From Mycoplasmopsis caviae (GTDB lineage Bacteria > Bacillota_I > Bacilli_A > Mycoplasmatales > Metamycoplasmataceae), in NCBI RefSeq assembly GCF_024498215.1, contig NZ_CP101806.1, positions 496,001-560,000 on the forward strand: a stretch of 64,000 bases of DNA, read 5' to 3'. How positions within the stretch are numbered: position 1 is the first letter of the stretch; each line of letters opens with the position of its first letter. Position numbers and translations under genes: made by a program. Below the pieces are notes generated by a model. The model ran no database searches. It was given only the letters and a program-made list of their open reading frames with translations, and was not told where the DNA came from. Below are positions 1 through 11,098 of this stretch, piece after piece.

Positions 1-108
1 TATTTATTCTTTATTGTTTTTGCATTATGAGCTATTTCATTTATTAGTATCATAATTTATATTGAAATTATGTTGCGTAAGAGACAAAAGATTATTGGGA
101 ATTTTTAA
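1..108 (+). CDS. C-terminal end of a membrane protein (partial)
   Basis: Only the last 35 codons are in the window, ending at TAA 106-108. Read with TGA as Trp, the tail is one hydrophobic helix (YLFFIVFALWAISFISIII) followed by a basic end rich in R and K (MLRKRQKIIGNF). This looks like the last membrane segment and cytoplasmic tail of a polytopic or tail-anchored protein. It is convergent with dut, sharing the hairpin just after its stop. The family cannot be told from this fragment. Confidence 0.6.
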
Positions 109-110
109 AA

Positions 111-141
111 AATATTAGAAGTTTAGTGCTTCTAATATTTA
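111..141. terminator. Bidirectional hairpin terminator between convergent genes
   Basis: The arms AATATTAGAAG and CTTCTAATATT are perfect inverted repeats around a 7-nt loop, with T- and A-rich flanks on both sides. It lies between the end of the plus-strand membrane protein and the end of dut on the minus strand, and overlaps the dut stop codon. It can serve both transcripts. Confidence 0.6.
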
Positions 142-635
142 TTTTTGATTCTTTCATAATTCTTTTTGTTTTTACTGTAGTAAGCTTCTAAAAGATCTTT
201 TTGAGTATAACCTAAAAGTTTTGCTGTTCCTAGTGTAAGAGCTAGAATCTCACCGATAACAAATTTATTGATGTTGTTTGTGGCACTAGAAATAGTTTGA
301 AACAATAAACAAATTTGTTTATTTACATCCCTGCTCATAATTAAAGGGTTAATATTTGGCTCCACATCGTATTGGTAAGCAAATGAACCAACAAAGTGTA
401 AAATGTCCGCAAATTCTTCAAGCGCTTTATCCTTATCAACTTCCTTGGTTGCCTTTCAATATTTAAAGGTTTGCACTTCATTAGCAAATTCAGCTGTTTC
501 AACAAGTAAAGCAAGTAATTTCATATAGTGAAATTCCCTGATTTTGTTTTTTGAAGCTTTAGCATTGATATCGTTTCTTGCTGTTATTGCTTCATCAAGT
601 TCCTTTTGCATGGTAAAAATTTTTGATAAATTCAT
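132..635 (-). CDS. dut: dUTP diphosphatase, dimeric (dUTPase_2 / MazG-like) type
   Basis: A 167-aa all-alpha protein with one TGA (Trp). The N-terminus MNLSKIFTMQKELDEAI matches the usual start of dimeric dUTPases. A second metal-binding helix carries EEFADILHFVGSFAY, giving the paired acidic (E..D) signature of this family. It would hydrolyse dUTP to dUMP and pyrophosphate, keeping uracil out of DNA and feeding dTMP synthesis. An in-frame TTG 13 codons upstream (674) would lengthen the protein, but homologues begin at MNLS. A TATAAT box 7 bases before ATG 635 and the absence of a Shine-Dalgarno sequence point to a leaderless mRNA starting there. The family call is from motifs read by eye. 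Confidence 0.8.
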
Positions 636-662
636 GTATCTATTATACAACTTTATATTTTT
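636..662 (-). promoter_or_regulatory. Leaderless promoter of dut
   Basis: On the minus strand TATAAT (bases 647 to 642) is followed by only six bases (AGATAC) before the ATG at 635. A start site 6-8 nt below the -10 box would coincide with the start codon. No GGAG-like motif is present. There is no good -35 box, which is usual in mycoplasmas. Confidence 0.45.
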
Positions 663-697
663 ACTAAAAGGCAAATAAAAAAGCTAAACAGTTTTAG

Positions 698-1411
698 CTA
701 ATTATCTGATTCTTCTAATAATTTTAAAGAACGCGAAGCTTCCTTAGCGAGAATGTCTTTTGAATTTAAATATGTTTTTAATATTTGCTTACTTGCTTCA
801 AAATTAAATGCAGAAAGTAAAATTATGAATTTTCAAACAAAAATTTTATTGTTAATATTTTTATCATAAATGTCAATTAATTCATTGAGTAATTTTTCGT
901 TTGCTAATTCTTTTTTATTAAAGCATATTGAACCAATTGAATCGATAACTTCCAATTTTTGCTCACTTGTGCCTAATTTTAGAGTTTCAAGCAATATTGG
1001 CAATATAGATGGGTGCATTTTTGCTAGTGATTTAGCAATTATATCCCGTGGGGTAGGATATAATTTTTTTAAGCTAACATATTTAGGTATTTCACTAATT
1101 TGGTTTCTTCCAATTTTTCCTAAAAATTCAACCATTTTTTTAGCTGTAAATATGTTACCTGTCTCAAGAGTTTCGCAAATTGCAATCTTTGTATAAAGTT
1201 TGTCCTCGATACATAGACGCTTTAACAGAGCATCAACAGATTCTTCATCCATAGGCGATAGATTATAGGCAACCGATGAGCGTACTCATGCATATTCATG
1301 ATTTAATAATTTTAAAAGTTCATCTTTACTTTTATTTTCAAATTCAGCAATATCTTCACCATCAATATAGCCTCTTGATAATCATTGTTTTTTATTTTCA
1401 ACTGGTTTCAT
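698..1411 (-). CDS. HEAT-repeat-like protein of unknown role
   Basis: 237 aa with TGA as Trp, starting MKPVENKKQWLSRGY. The start is well supported: GAGGA lies 4-8 bases upstream, overlapping the region after the Nif3-like stop. The body is a string of amphipathic helical pairs (for example LLKLLNHEYAWVRSSVAYNL, then ILPILLETLKLGTSEQKLEV), the pattern of HEAT or armadillo repeats that act as protein-binding scaffolds. No catalytic motif is visible. It directly follows the nif3-like gene in the rpoD-dnaG-glyS operon, so it is probably co-transcribed. I cannot give a specific function. Confidence 0.65.
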
Positions 1412-1420
1412 AAATCCTCA

Positions 1421-2197
1421 TTAAATATTTCAATATGGTTCATCAATATGCACTAATTCAACAGGTATGTCATGGAATTTTTGTTTTAAAATTTCGTAGA
1501 CATCATCAGCAAACACTTGTTCATCAAGGTGTGGTATTTCAAGAATTTTTGTTCCTGTTTCTTTATATGTAATTCAATCACTTCATTTGATATCACTTGT
1601 AACAATTAAGTCATAATTCATTTTAACAATATTATTTATTTCTCTAATATCTCCCGCACCAGAAAGAAAAGCAATTTTACTAATTTGACTGTTTCATAGT
1701 CCTTTTGGAAAATTTGTTCTCATAGCATTAAAACCAAAAGCATTCTTAATTTTTGCTACTAAATCATTAAAAGTAGTATCAAATTTAACTAAATTTGGAT
1801 AGTTGTTAATATAGTTTTGTTTATATTTATCCAAATTTAATTTCTTAATTATCTGGTATGATGTGCCACAAGGTTGATTATCATAATTTGTATGAAATGC
1901 TAAGACGTTAATTCTTTTTTCTTTGCAAATTTGATAAATAGCACTTTTATAAGGTGCACTTGCTTCTTCGTCTTTTCAAGTTTCTTCAAATTTAAATGGG
2001 TGGTGAGTTAGAATTAAATTAGCATTCATCTCTAGTGCTTTGTTTAAAACTTCATTAGTTAAATCTATTGCACATACTATACCTCTTAATGGTTCAGCAA
2101 GGTTGAATTTTAAAGAAAAACCGCTTGGGTCTCATTCTTCTTTAAAACCAAGAGGTCACTTATCTAATAGAAATTTTGTCACTTTTCTAATTTGCAT
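1421..2197 (-). CDS. Nif3-like dinuclear metal-centre protein (YbgI/YqfO family)
   Basis: 258 aa. Family landmarks are visible in order: an N-terminal EEWDPSG (usually E.wDn.G), CAIDLT, the metal-binding LTHHPF, a LIVTSDIKW segment equivalent to the usual ITGD.k, and a C-terminal IPHLDEQ resembling the conserved H...E metal ligands. Members bind two metal ions; their substrate is disputed (a GTP cyclohydrolase-like or hydrolase role has been proposed). The start ATG overlaps the rpoD stop by one base (TAATG), implying translational coupling in the dnaG-rpoD-nif3 operon. In many Firmicutes and mollicutes a gene of this family follows rpoD. Confidence 0.85.
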
Positions 2198-3666
2198 TAT
2201 TTAATAAAGTCTTTCAAGTGGCGTCCCTTGCGTGTGCTACTTTTAAGTTTTCTTAAAATTTTATTCTCGATTTGGCGAATTCTTTCTTTTGAAACACCTC
2301 TTTCTTCAGCTAATTTTTCAAGAGAGTGAATTGGATATTTATTTCCATTTTCATCAATGCCAACTCCATAACGCTTACAGATTAAAATTCTTTCTTCATC
2401 GTCAAGTGATTTTTCAAGAATTGAATTAAGTGTTTCAACCAATTCTTCTTGTGAAGCAAAGTCCACCGGATTAACCACGCTTTCATCCTTGACAAAGTCG
2501 CTAAATGAAGAATCATTTTCTTTTCCGATTTGTTTATCTAACGAAATGGGATCAATGTTAATTTTTCTAATGTATCTAACTTTATCTGCATCGTAGCCAT
2601 TACCATATCTTTCTGCAATCATTTCATCAGTAGGTTCATGTCCTAATTCTTGTTGAAGTTCACGTTCAATTTTTGTAATTTTGTTAATAGTTTCTACCAT
2701 ATGAACTGGAACTCTAATAGTTCTAGCTTGGTCAGCAACAGCACGAGTAATCGCTTGTCTAATTCATCAAGTCGCATATGTTGAGAATTTAAAGCCCTTT
2801 GATACATTATATTTTGAAACAGCCTTAACTATACCTGAGTTACCTTCTGAAATTAAGTCTATAAAACTTAGTCCTCTATTTTTATATTTTTTAGCATTAT
2901 TAATAACTAAACGAAGATTACGCTTAATAAGTTTATCTCTTGCACGTTTACCTCTAAAACCGCCTTTTTCCATTTCTTGAGCAAGTTTCTTTTCTTCTTC
3001 AATTGTCAAAAGTTTTCCATATTTACCAATTCAACGCATGTATCATTTAACTATATCATTTGTTTCGGTAAGCTTATTTGTAAGATCTTTATCTTTGATA
3101 ACTTTAGTATCATTTAGGTTAATTTCTTCATCTTCGTAACTTTCTAACTCAAGTGTATCGTCAAGGTTTTTTGATTTACTTTTCTTTGTTTTTTTCTTTT
3201 CTTCTACCTCTTCGTAGTATTCATCCTCTTCATCTTCATCATAACTTGTGTCAACATAATCATCTTCAATTATGTATTCTTGGCTCTCATCATCATCGCC
3301 ATATGAACTTACAAGACTATAACTATCGTCATCATCTTCAAGGTCTTCATCATAAATATTACTTTTTATACTTTTAACTTCTATTTCATCTGTATATTCT
3401 TTTTTGTTTCTTGAACTTTCTTCAATTTCAGAGTCAAAATCATCAAGGCTAACATCATCAAGATCACCTTCGTCACTTTCATCTATAATTAAACCTGCTT
3501 CAAATAACTGAGCTAGAACTTCGTCCATTGATTCATCATCAATTTCAACTTTAATTGAATCTAGGTATTCATAAACTTCTTCTTGGGTAATTTGCTTCTT
3601 TTTTATACTCCTTGTGTGCTTTTTAATCATTGAAACAAATGATTTAATTTCACTTGATTTACTCAT
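2197..3666 (-). CDS. rpoD: Primary RNA polymerase sigma factor (sigma-70)
   Basis: 489 aa, directing RNA polymerase to housekeeping promoters. The C-terminal half holds region 2 ([19 protein letters not shown], then [19 protein letters not shown], where both W are TGA codons), region 3 and region 4 ending in the helix-turn-helix [20 protein letters not shown]. The N-terminal half has a region 1.1-like start ([27 protein letters not shown]), then an unusually long acidic, low-complexity stretch at about residues 60-165 (runs of D and E), then a basic [10 protein letters not shown] patch. The start is preceded by AGGAG inside the end of dnaG, which stops 2 bp upstream. The order dnaG-rpoD is the classic macromolecular-synthesis operon arrangement. 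Confidence 0.93.
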
Positions 3667-3668
3667 GT

Positions 3669-5636
3669 TTATTCTCCTTTATCTATATATGCATTTTTAA
3701 CATCATAGTCTGATGACTTTCTTTTTCCAATTTGTCTCATTTTTTTGCTAAAGTCTTCATAAAATTTACTTGACTTGTTTTTTTCATCATTATTATCTTG
3801 TGCAATAATCTTAAGTCTTTCTTCATTAGCAGTGTATTCAATGTATGCTTTATCCGATTCATTTATTGCCAATCGATAAACATTTTCAAAATTCGTCTCA
3901 ATTTCTTCCTTAGTTTTGTAATTTTTGTTAAAACCACTAAGGTCGACATTAATTTCCTTTTTTTCGAGTTCAATAATATACTTTTTTAATATATCATCAT
4001 TTAATTTGTTTTGTTCTTTTAGCAATTTATAAATTTCGTGTTTTAACTCTTCATCATTAAAGTATGCAAAGAAAAAATCATCATTTTTATTTCTTTCAAA
4101 CTTTCTAAATAATTTATTTAATTCTGGATAATTGAGCAGAACATAAAAAAGCCGATTAATTAGTTTTCCATCTGGATCAGGAGGAATTCTTTTAGTATTG
4201 TTTTTATAATTCGCAATATCATTATTGCGATTGACATGGTTTTGGTATTCTAACTCGTTTTCTAATAGTGGCGGAACATCTTGTTGTGAAAAATCATAAT
4301 CTTCATATTCACTTCCGCCTGATGGCGGTGCATAAATTTCTTGTGAGTCATATGGGTCAGGCAATTTAGGTTTACTACTGATTTTAATGTCAAAACGATA
4401 ATCATTTTTGATTTTATTCTTATAAAATTCTTGAATATTTAGAACTTGATGTTCAAGATAGTAAACAAAATCATCGCAAAAAGCCTTAATATTTTTCATT
4501 TCATTGTCAAGAGAAATATTTAGGTTATATTTTCTGCTTAAATATTGATAAATAAAATCTAGTGCAGCAGGTGCGTTTTTTATTAAATTGTGTATGTTTT
4601 CTGGCCCATAGTCATTAAACAATTCATCTGGATCACTTTTGGTTGTGTTATTAACAATATAAGTGTCAATTCGATGGTCAAGCAAGAACTTTGCACTTTT
4701 AAGCGAAGCTTTTTGACCAGCGTCATCACCATCAAGGAAAATTATTATTTTTCTTCCTTTTAGCAAGCGAAAATGATTGTTGGTTAGTGCAGTACCCATT
4801 AAGCCGACAGCATTAAAGATTTTTGCTTTATAAAGGGCTATAACATCAAAGAAGCCTTCTGTAATTATAATTGTTCCATCTTGACTTTTTTCACTAGCTT
4901 GATTTCAGTTATATAAAAGAGAATTCTTTTTGAATAATTTTGTTTCATTACTATTGATGTATTTTGGTTTAGTTTCATTGTCAAGAGCACGCGCACTAAA
5001 GCCTACTATCTCACCTCGTTCATCTCTTATAGCAAAAGTTATACGGTCTTTAAATGACAATGCTTTATTATGACTATTAATTAAACTTGCTTTTACTAGT
5101 AGGTCAGCATTATTTTCTAGTTCATTTGCAAAAATTGACTTAAAACTTTCTTGGTCACCAAAACCAATATCAAAGTTTTGTATTATTTCATTACTTAGGG
5201 AACGTTTATTTACAAATGATTTTAGAGTACTTGATTTTCTTTTTATTAGTTCAAGTTTGAAGAGTGAGTTAGATTTGTTATTGATTTCAATTATTCTTAA
5301 GTCTTCTTCATTGTAATAACTAACTGTTTTTTGAAAAAAACTTAAATCAACGTTGCTATTACTTTTGTTTGCTAAATATTCAAGTGCTTCTTGAAGACTT
5401 CACTTTTTATATTTTCTTAAAAAGGCTAAGACATCTCCCCCGACTTGACAAACAAAACATTTAAAAATTTGCTTCTTTTCATCAACATTCATTGATGGGT
5501 TTGTGTCCTGATGAAAAGGACAAATGCAAACATAACTTCGGCCTTTTTTACTTAAGGTAATAAATGAGCCAATTACATCAACAATGTTATTGTTTGCAAT
5601 AATTGATTTAATTATTTCATGATTATTGTTGCTCAT
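3669..5636 (-). CDS. dnaG: DNA primase
   Basis: 655 aa, making RNA primers for replication. It begins with a CHC2 zinc finger (CICPFHQDTNPSM then KQIFKCFVCQVGGD). The catalytic core follows: the basic motif around RITFAIRDERGEIVGFSARAL, and the Toprim domain with its glutamate in ITEGFFDVIALY and the metal-binding acids in IIFLDGDDAGQKA. The C-terminal third is poorly conserved, acidic and helical, and would be the helicase-binding part. A GGGAG lies 7 bases before ATG 5636. An overlapping ATG 4 bases upstream is out of frame. Two bases separate its stop from rpoD. No frameshift is seen. Confidence 0.93.
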
Positions 5637-5667
5637 TCATTAACTCCCACTTTTATTAAAACCTGTT

Positions 5668-7029
5668 TTATAGTTCTTTTAGTAAATTTCTAATTAGAAC
5701 AGTCTTTTGTTGCATGCTATCACGATCTCTAATAGTGACTGTTTTATTTTCAATTGAGTCAAAATCTATTGTGACGCAGTATGGTGTACCTATTGCATCC
5801 TGGCGTCTATATCTTTTACCTATTGAACCACTTTCATCATATGTTACAGAAATCCCTGCTTTCAATAATTTTTCATAAATTTTAGTTGCTTCATTATTAA
5901 GTTTTTTAACTAAAGGCAACACTGCAACCTTATATGGAGCAAGATCTTTATGTAAGTGAAGTATTACTCTTGAATCATCACCTTCAAGTTTTTCTTCATC
6001 ATATGAGTCAATTAATATTGCTAACATTAAGCGATCAAGTCCCATAGAAGGTTCAATTACATAAGGGATATATCTTTCATTACTAATAGGGTCAATGTAT
6101 TCAAGATTTTCTCCTGTTGCACTCATATGTGCTTTAAGGTCAAAATCAGTACGATTTGCGATTCCTAAAAGTTCTCCTCAACCAAACGGGAAGAAATATT
6201 CAATATCACTTGTGCCTGATGAATAGTGACTTAGTTCTTCTTTGTCATGTTCTCTAATACGAATATTTTGAGCCTCTAGACCTAAGTCGAGAGCAAATTT
6301 TTGAGCTTTTTTAATGTAGTACTTATAAAGTTTATCTGCTTCATTAGGATGACAAAAGACTTCAAGTTCCATTTGTTCAAATTCACGAGTACGGAAGATA
6401 AAATTACCTGGCGTAACTTCATTTCTAAAACTTTTACCCACTTGTCCAATACCCATAGGTAATTTTGAACGCATGCTCCTTTGGACATTTTTGAAGTTAA
6501 CGAAAATACCTTGTGCTGTTTCTGGCCTTAAGTAAATTTTGCTCTTGGTTTCTTCTGTAACACCTTGTTTTGTTTCAAACATAAGATTAAATTTTCTAAT
6601 TTCACTTCAGTTAGTTTTTGAACCTTCATATTCTTTTAGATTTTTGTCAAGGAAAGTTTTAATTTCTTCATTTGACATCTTTTCTGGAATAATGTTTTGA
6701 TCAATTTCTTGAACTAGTTTGTCAGCACGATATCTTTTACCATTAACTTTGTTTTCAATTAAAGGATCATTGAAATTGTTAACATGACCAGAAGTTATTC
6801 AAACCTGAGGGTTCATTAAAATTTTTGAATCAAGTAGGTGGTTATTTTTTTCACTTTTGATAAATTCATTTTTTCAAGCAGTTTCAATATTATCTTTTAA
6901 TAATGAACCTAATGGTCCATAGTCTCAGGTGTTAGCTAAGCCACCATAAATTTCACTACCTTGAAATACAAAACCACTTGCTTTTAAATGATTAATTAAA
7001 ACAGTCATATTTTTTTCATTGTTTTTCAT
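5668..7029 (-). CDS. glyS: Glycyl-tRNA synthetase, single-chain dimeric type
   Basis: 453 aa, the usual size for the alpha2-type enzyme, charging tRNA-Gly. Class II motifs are clear: [17 protein letters not shown], motif 2 in [21 protein letters not shown], and motif 3 in [16 protein letters not shown]. The C-terminal anticodon-binding domain starts near [13 protein letters not shown]. The start [16 protein letters not shown] is preceded by GGAG 8-11 bases upstream. It heads the glyS-dnaG-rpoD-nif3 transcription unit, with a hairpin terminator just upstream separating it from the membrane protein gene. Confidence 0.93.
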
Positions 7030-7059
7030 ATATTTATCTCCGCCTTAAATAAGTGCAAT

Positions 7060-7096
7060 AATTACAAAAAATGCAGCAATGTGCATTTTCGTAATT
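7060..7096 (-). terminator. Hairpin terminator after the tail-anchored protein gene
   Basis: The arms AATTACAAAAAATGCA and TGTGCATTTTCGTAATT pair with few mismatches around a short loop. Read on the minus strand the second arm contains TTTTTT. It lies 5 bases beyond the stop of the 7102-8853 gene and 31 bases before glyS. Confidence 0.5.
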
Positions 7097-7101
7097 AAAT
7101 T

Positions 7102-8853
7102 TTAACCTCCAAAATTAAAGAATATTGGACCACCAGCTAATTGAATAATTGCAAGTATATCTAATGTTAAAAGTCCTGCAAGGATTAGAACTAATAATAA
7201 GATTAGAAAGTAAAAGCCTGCTGTATTACGCTTTTTAGCAGGAAGTTTGTCTGCTGTTTCACTTGATTCAAGTGCTACAGGTTCATCACCTCTAAGACCT
7301 GTGAAAAAGTTTTCGTCAACTTTTTTATCTTTATTATCAATTATTTGAATTGGTTTTTCCTCAACAACTCTAACTGCAAAGTCACTGGTTTCTGGTTTTT
7401 TAGCTTCTTTGTGGTCAATTAGCACAAAGTCGCTTACACCATTTTTTTCTTCCTTAATATCTTGAATGAAAAGTTGTTCATTAGCAACCGGTTCGACTTC
7501 TTGAACAAAAAGCTGGTCCTCAAATGTTACTTGTGGTTCTTGCTCAAGGGTTGGTTTTTCTTCAACAATTGTTTCCTGAACTGCTTCAGGTTGTGATTGC
7601 TCTTCAACAACAACTTCAGGTTGTGATTGTTCTTCGATAACATCTTCAACCTCACCCATAACCATTTCAACTTCTTTAGGTTCTTCATGGTTTAAACTTG
7701 TATCAACTGCATCTCTTTCAGCTGATTGGATTGTTATTGTTTTAGTAGCATCTGATTCATTAATAACTGTTACTGAGAATTTGCTTCTTGTTGCTAAGTA
7801 AGGAATTGCATATTCATATTCACTGTATGGTACAAAACCAACGTGATAAAGGTCTACTAACACATATGAGTTAGCTCATGAAATTGATTGTTTTTGTTTT
7901 GTTTCTTTGTTTAAGAAATAAGCACGATTTGCTGGAGTATCTTCTAATTCACTATCAATGCTTAGTAATGCTAATAATGACTCAAATGTTGCATCCAATT
8001 CAGTGTGCATTCTTTTAACTAATTCAGCATGTGAAAAATTAGGATTTTCTTCAACTTCAAGCAATTGTTTATTAAAGTTGGCATAGTTTTTCTTGATTGC
8101 ATCATAGTCAGCTTGACTAACTTTTTGTTTTGGAGTAGTTTCGATAATATTTTTAATTTTTTCAGTATATAATGCTACACCACCTACATAGTCATCAAAA
8201 CCTAAAGTAACATAGTTAACATATGAAACGCCCTCGAGTGGTTTGTAATTACGTTTAAGTAATTCCATTTTACGAGCCATTTCATTGAAGTTCATATCCT
8301 TTTTAGCTAATTCTTGTTTGAGAAGTTCTAATTCTTTATCAGCTTCAGCATTATTTTCATGAATTTGTGCTAATAAAATATTAATTTGTTCTTGAAACTG
8401 TGATCTAATTGCTTCAACATCGACAATATCTGATTGTTTTTTCTTTTTAGCAATTTCTAATTCTGGTGGAAAGTAGGTTGCTGGATCCGAAATAAGTACA
8501 AAGTCTAAATTTTTTAATCTTTCTTTTGCTCCATAATAGTCATGTTGGAATGTTGATGGATTAATATTAATTTGACGGCAGTTTCCTTCATAGGTTCCAC
8601 CACCATCAAAACCTGCTGTTTTGATGTAGTAGTTTCATTGACCATCTTCATAGTCACAAGTTAATTGACCTTCAAAAATTTTCTTATCATTTTGATATCA
8701 AACTGCTGTTTCATATTTAAGCAACATATATCATTCAAGAGCTTCTTCTCTTGTTTTAAATTTAGCTAAGCCGATTTTAATTTTAGGATGTTTAAGTAAT
8801 CAAGGGTATGTTAAATCTTTTTTTGCTTCATAAGTACAGTTAAGTCTTTTCAT
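7102..8853 (-). CDS. Predicted tail-anchored protein with coiled coil and acidic linker, unknown function
   Basis: 583 aa assembled through several TGA codons. The start MKRLNCTYEAKKDL has GAGGA 6-10 bases upstream. The N-terminal 150 residues form a globular domain with many aromatic residues and two GG turns. Residues about 155-270 are predicted coiled coil (FQEQINILLAQIHENNAEADKEL and so on). Around 390-470 is a Glu/Val/Pro-rich linker with a repeated VVVEEQSQPE-type unit. The only membrane segment is at the C-terminus (FYFLILLLVLILAGLLTLDILAI), followed by a short outside tail, with no N-terminal signal. So most of it should face the cytoplasm, as a tail-anchored protein. I do not recognise the family. 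Confidence 0.7.
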
Positions 8854-9083
8854 ATTGATTCCTCACTAATTTTTAATTAGCCAACTTATATTTTTAATTT
8901 AATTTTGGCTTAATATTCATATTTAATATTATTATAAAATAATATTTAAATTTAATATGTAATTAGTATTAAAAATTGGCTAAATTTTTAAAAATTTTAA
9001 TTTTTGTTAAAAAATCAAATTTTAGGCAATTAGATTTAAATTTTTTCCATATTTTTTCCATTTATTAATAAAGTTTTAATTAG
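8854..9083. promoter_or_regulatory. AT-rich intergenic region with minus-strand promoter and stem-loop
   Basis: Almost entirely A and T. On the minus strand a TATAAT at bases 936-931 lies about 80 bases before ATG 8853. Between them TTAGCCAA and TTGGCTTAA can pair as a 5'-UTR stem-loop. A second ATTGGCTAA occurs near 8976. No gene is seen here. The right boundary is the proposed end of the next insertion element. Confidence 0.35.
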
Positions 9084-10680
9084 TGTTACTATATAAATTT
9101 TAAATAATTACCTATTTTCACCAATTTCAGTTACAAAACCTACAAAATAGTAAAAAACAAAGTGAAATAATCAAAAATTTCCTTGTTTTTTATTTAGTTT
9201 TGATATAATATATAGTAACATTACTATATAAAAAGGAAATTAAAGATGGCAATACCAAAAGAAATATTATCGATTGAGAGACCAAAAGGAACGATTGTAA
9301 GAAACAGTTTTGGAATTTATTCAGTTGTTAAGAGAAGTTCAAAATATGTTAACGGAAAAGTTTATTCCTACAATATTGCGGTTATTGGAAGAATAGAGAA
9401 CGGCAAATATATAGCATTAAAAGAACCAAAATACATGAAAAACAATAAGAAGCGTAGTAACAACAATAAAGGACTATGGAAATGTTGCAATTTTTCAAAA
9501 ACATGGCAAAAACATATACGAACAATTACAAAAACATTTTGATGAATTGACAACTAAGAAAATTTATTTAATATCATTAATTCGATGTGCTTATCCAAAG
9601 GCCACAAACAGAGATTTAAAATTTTATTATGAAACTTCTTTCCTATCGGAATTATTTAAAAATGTTGGTTTAAGTGAATCCATGATGCCTGATTTTTTTG
9701 AAAGAGTCGGAAGAGATTATGCAAAAATTGAGAATTTCATGGTTGATAGAATTAACCAGTTTAAAAAATCTATTCAAATTATTGATGGTACATTAAAATC
9801 ATACAATTCTGATGATTCTGTTTTTTCTAAATGAACAAGAAAAGGAAAAATAAAAGGTAGTAAAGATTTTACACTTTTGTATACATACGATTTAAAAACA
9901 AAAGAACCAATCTATGGTAGACCATATGCTGGAAATATGTTGGATTGCACTATATTTGAAGACTATTTGGAAAATATAGCTAAAAATGATGAGTTAATAG
10001 TTGGGGATAAAGGTTATTGGAATTCTAAGATAATTAAGAAGATTGAAGAACACAAAAAAATGAGATATTTATTTCCAATTAAACGTTCTTCAAAACTAAT
10101 TTCAGCAAATAATTTAATGGATAATTTGATTCCATTAATGATAAAAGATAGAAATTTACTTGGAAAAATTACTAATATAGGAAATAAATACTATTACACA
10201 ATTAAAGATTTAGATATAGAAGCGAATGAAAGAAAAGTGCTTTTTAAAATGTCACAAAAGAAGAATAATTTTGAATTTCAAAAATTTAATGATGAAACTA
10301 TAAATCTAGGTACAATAATCTTTGAATCTAACAGCAAACTATCACTTGAAGATGTCTACACAATATATTCTCAAAGATGAGAAATAGAAGAAATGTTTAG
10401 ATTTTATAAGAACATTTTAGAATTACCAAAAACAGGAGTTCATTCTGAATATAGCTTATATACAACAGAGTTTATTAATTACATTTCATTGATAATTTCA
10501 ATGAGAGTTAAGAACGAATTAACAAGGCTGAACCTAGCTGAAAAATATTCATATAATCAAATTATCAACTATCTAAAATCATTTAAAAAACAATCGTCCA
10601 ATGGTGTTGATTGAAGAAATACTAAATTATTAAATTACATTGAAAAACTTGCTGAAATTTTAGCCATATAGTAACATCTG
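9084..10680 (+). mobile_element. IS4-superfamily insertion sequence
   Basis: The ends carry a short imperfect inverted repeat: GTGTTACTATAT near 9084 and ATATAGTAACAT near 10668-10678. One transposase gene fills most of the roughly 1.6-kb length. The same end sequence recurs as an internal palindrome (TATAGTAACATTACTATA, about 9212-9229) just before the transposase start, perhaps a transposase-binding site. I could not find a convincing target duplication, so the exact ends are uncertain by several bases. Confidence 0.6.
9246..10671 (+). pseudogene. IS4-superfamily (DDE) transposase, frameshifted
   Basis: The start MAIPKEILSIERPKGT has AAGGA 9-13 bases upstream. The first frame runs to about residue 60. 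The rest of the protein continues in the +1 frame, recovered as DYGNVAIFQKHGKNIYEQL from about 9470 and open to TAG 10669-10671 through several TGA-Trp codons. The DDE residues are likely D in SIQIIDGTL, D in ELIVGDKGYW and E in REIEEMF-like WEIEEMFRFY. The switch needs one base gained or lost between about 9430 and 9475. A programmed -1 slip does not give this frame, so I call it broken unless +1 slippage or a sequence error applies. Confidence 0.7.
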
Positions 10681-10721
10681 TTAAAACTTTTTTAATTTAT
10701 TCTAGTCTATAAACTAAAAGT

Positions 10722-10741
10722 TTAAGTATAATAAAGTAACA
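10722..10741 (+). promoter_or_regulatory. Promoter of the S1-like / GPI-like operon
   Basis: TATAAT at 10728-10733 lies 8 bases before ATG 10742 with no Shine-Dalgarno sequence. This suggests a leaderless or nearly leaderless transcript. Confidence 0.45.
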
Positions 10742-11098
10742 ATGAATCACAAGGGCGATATACTTTTTGGAAAGATAACTAAACTAAGCAATGATGGGCT
10801 TAGTGTTTTATGCAATAATGATCTCTACTTTATTCCGCGTTCGCTAATGTGTGATTGAAGTCGTCTAAATGACAAATTTAGTTTTAGAGTCGGCGATCGA
10901 GTCAATTTTATTGTTGAAAAAATTGACTACAAAAACAATATTAAAATTGGTAATTTCAAAGCTAATCATGCTGCTTTTTTGCGTAGTCCTTTTAAAGAAA
11001 ATTTAGCAAATACTAAGCACGGTTTTAAAACTCTTAAAGCTCAAATTGATCATGATATAGAAGTCTATAATATTAAGGAAAATGATGGCAACAATTAA
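10742..11098 (+). CDS. Small protein with S1/OB-like fold, putative RNA-binding
   Basis: 118 aa with TGA as Trp. The first 70 residues have the spacing of an S1/OB-fold domain: GDILFGKITKLSNDGLSVLC, then FRVGDRVNFIVEKID. The C-terminal 45 residues are basic and helical. Its last five codons overlap the start of the next gene, so the two are likely coupled in translation. A role in RNA binding is inferred from the fold pattern only. Confidence 0.55.

Noticed and set aside
636-674. TTG start extending dut by 13 residues
   Set aside because: The extension overlaps the -10 box, and homologues start at the internal Met.
3153-3377. His-rich plus-strand frame
   Set aside because: Antisense of the acidic stretch of rpoD; composition is a by-product of GAT and GAA codons.
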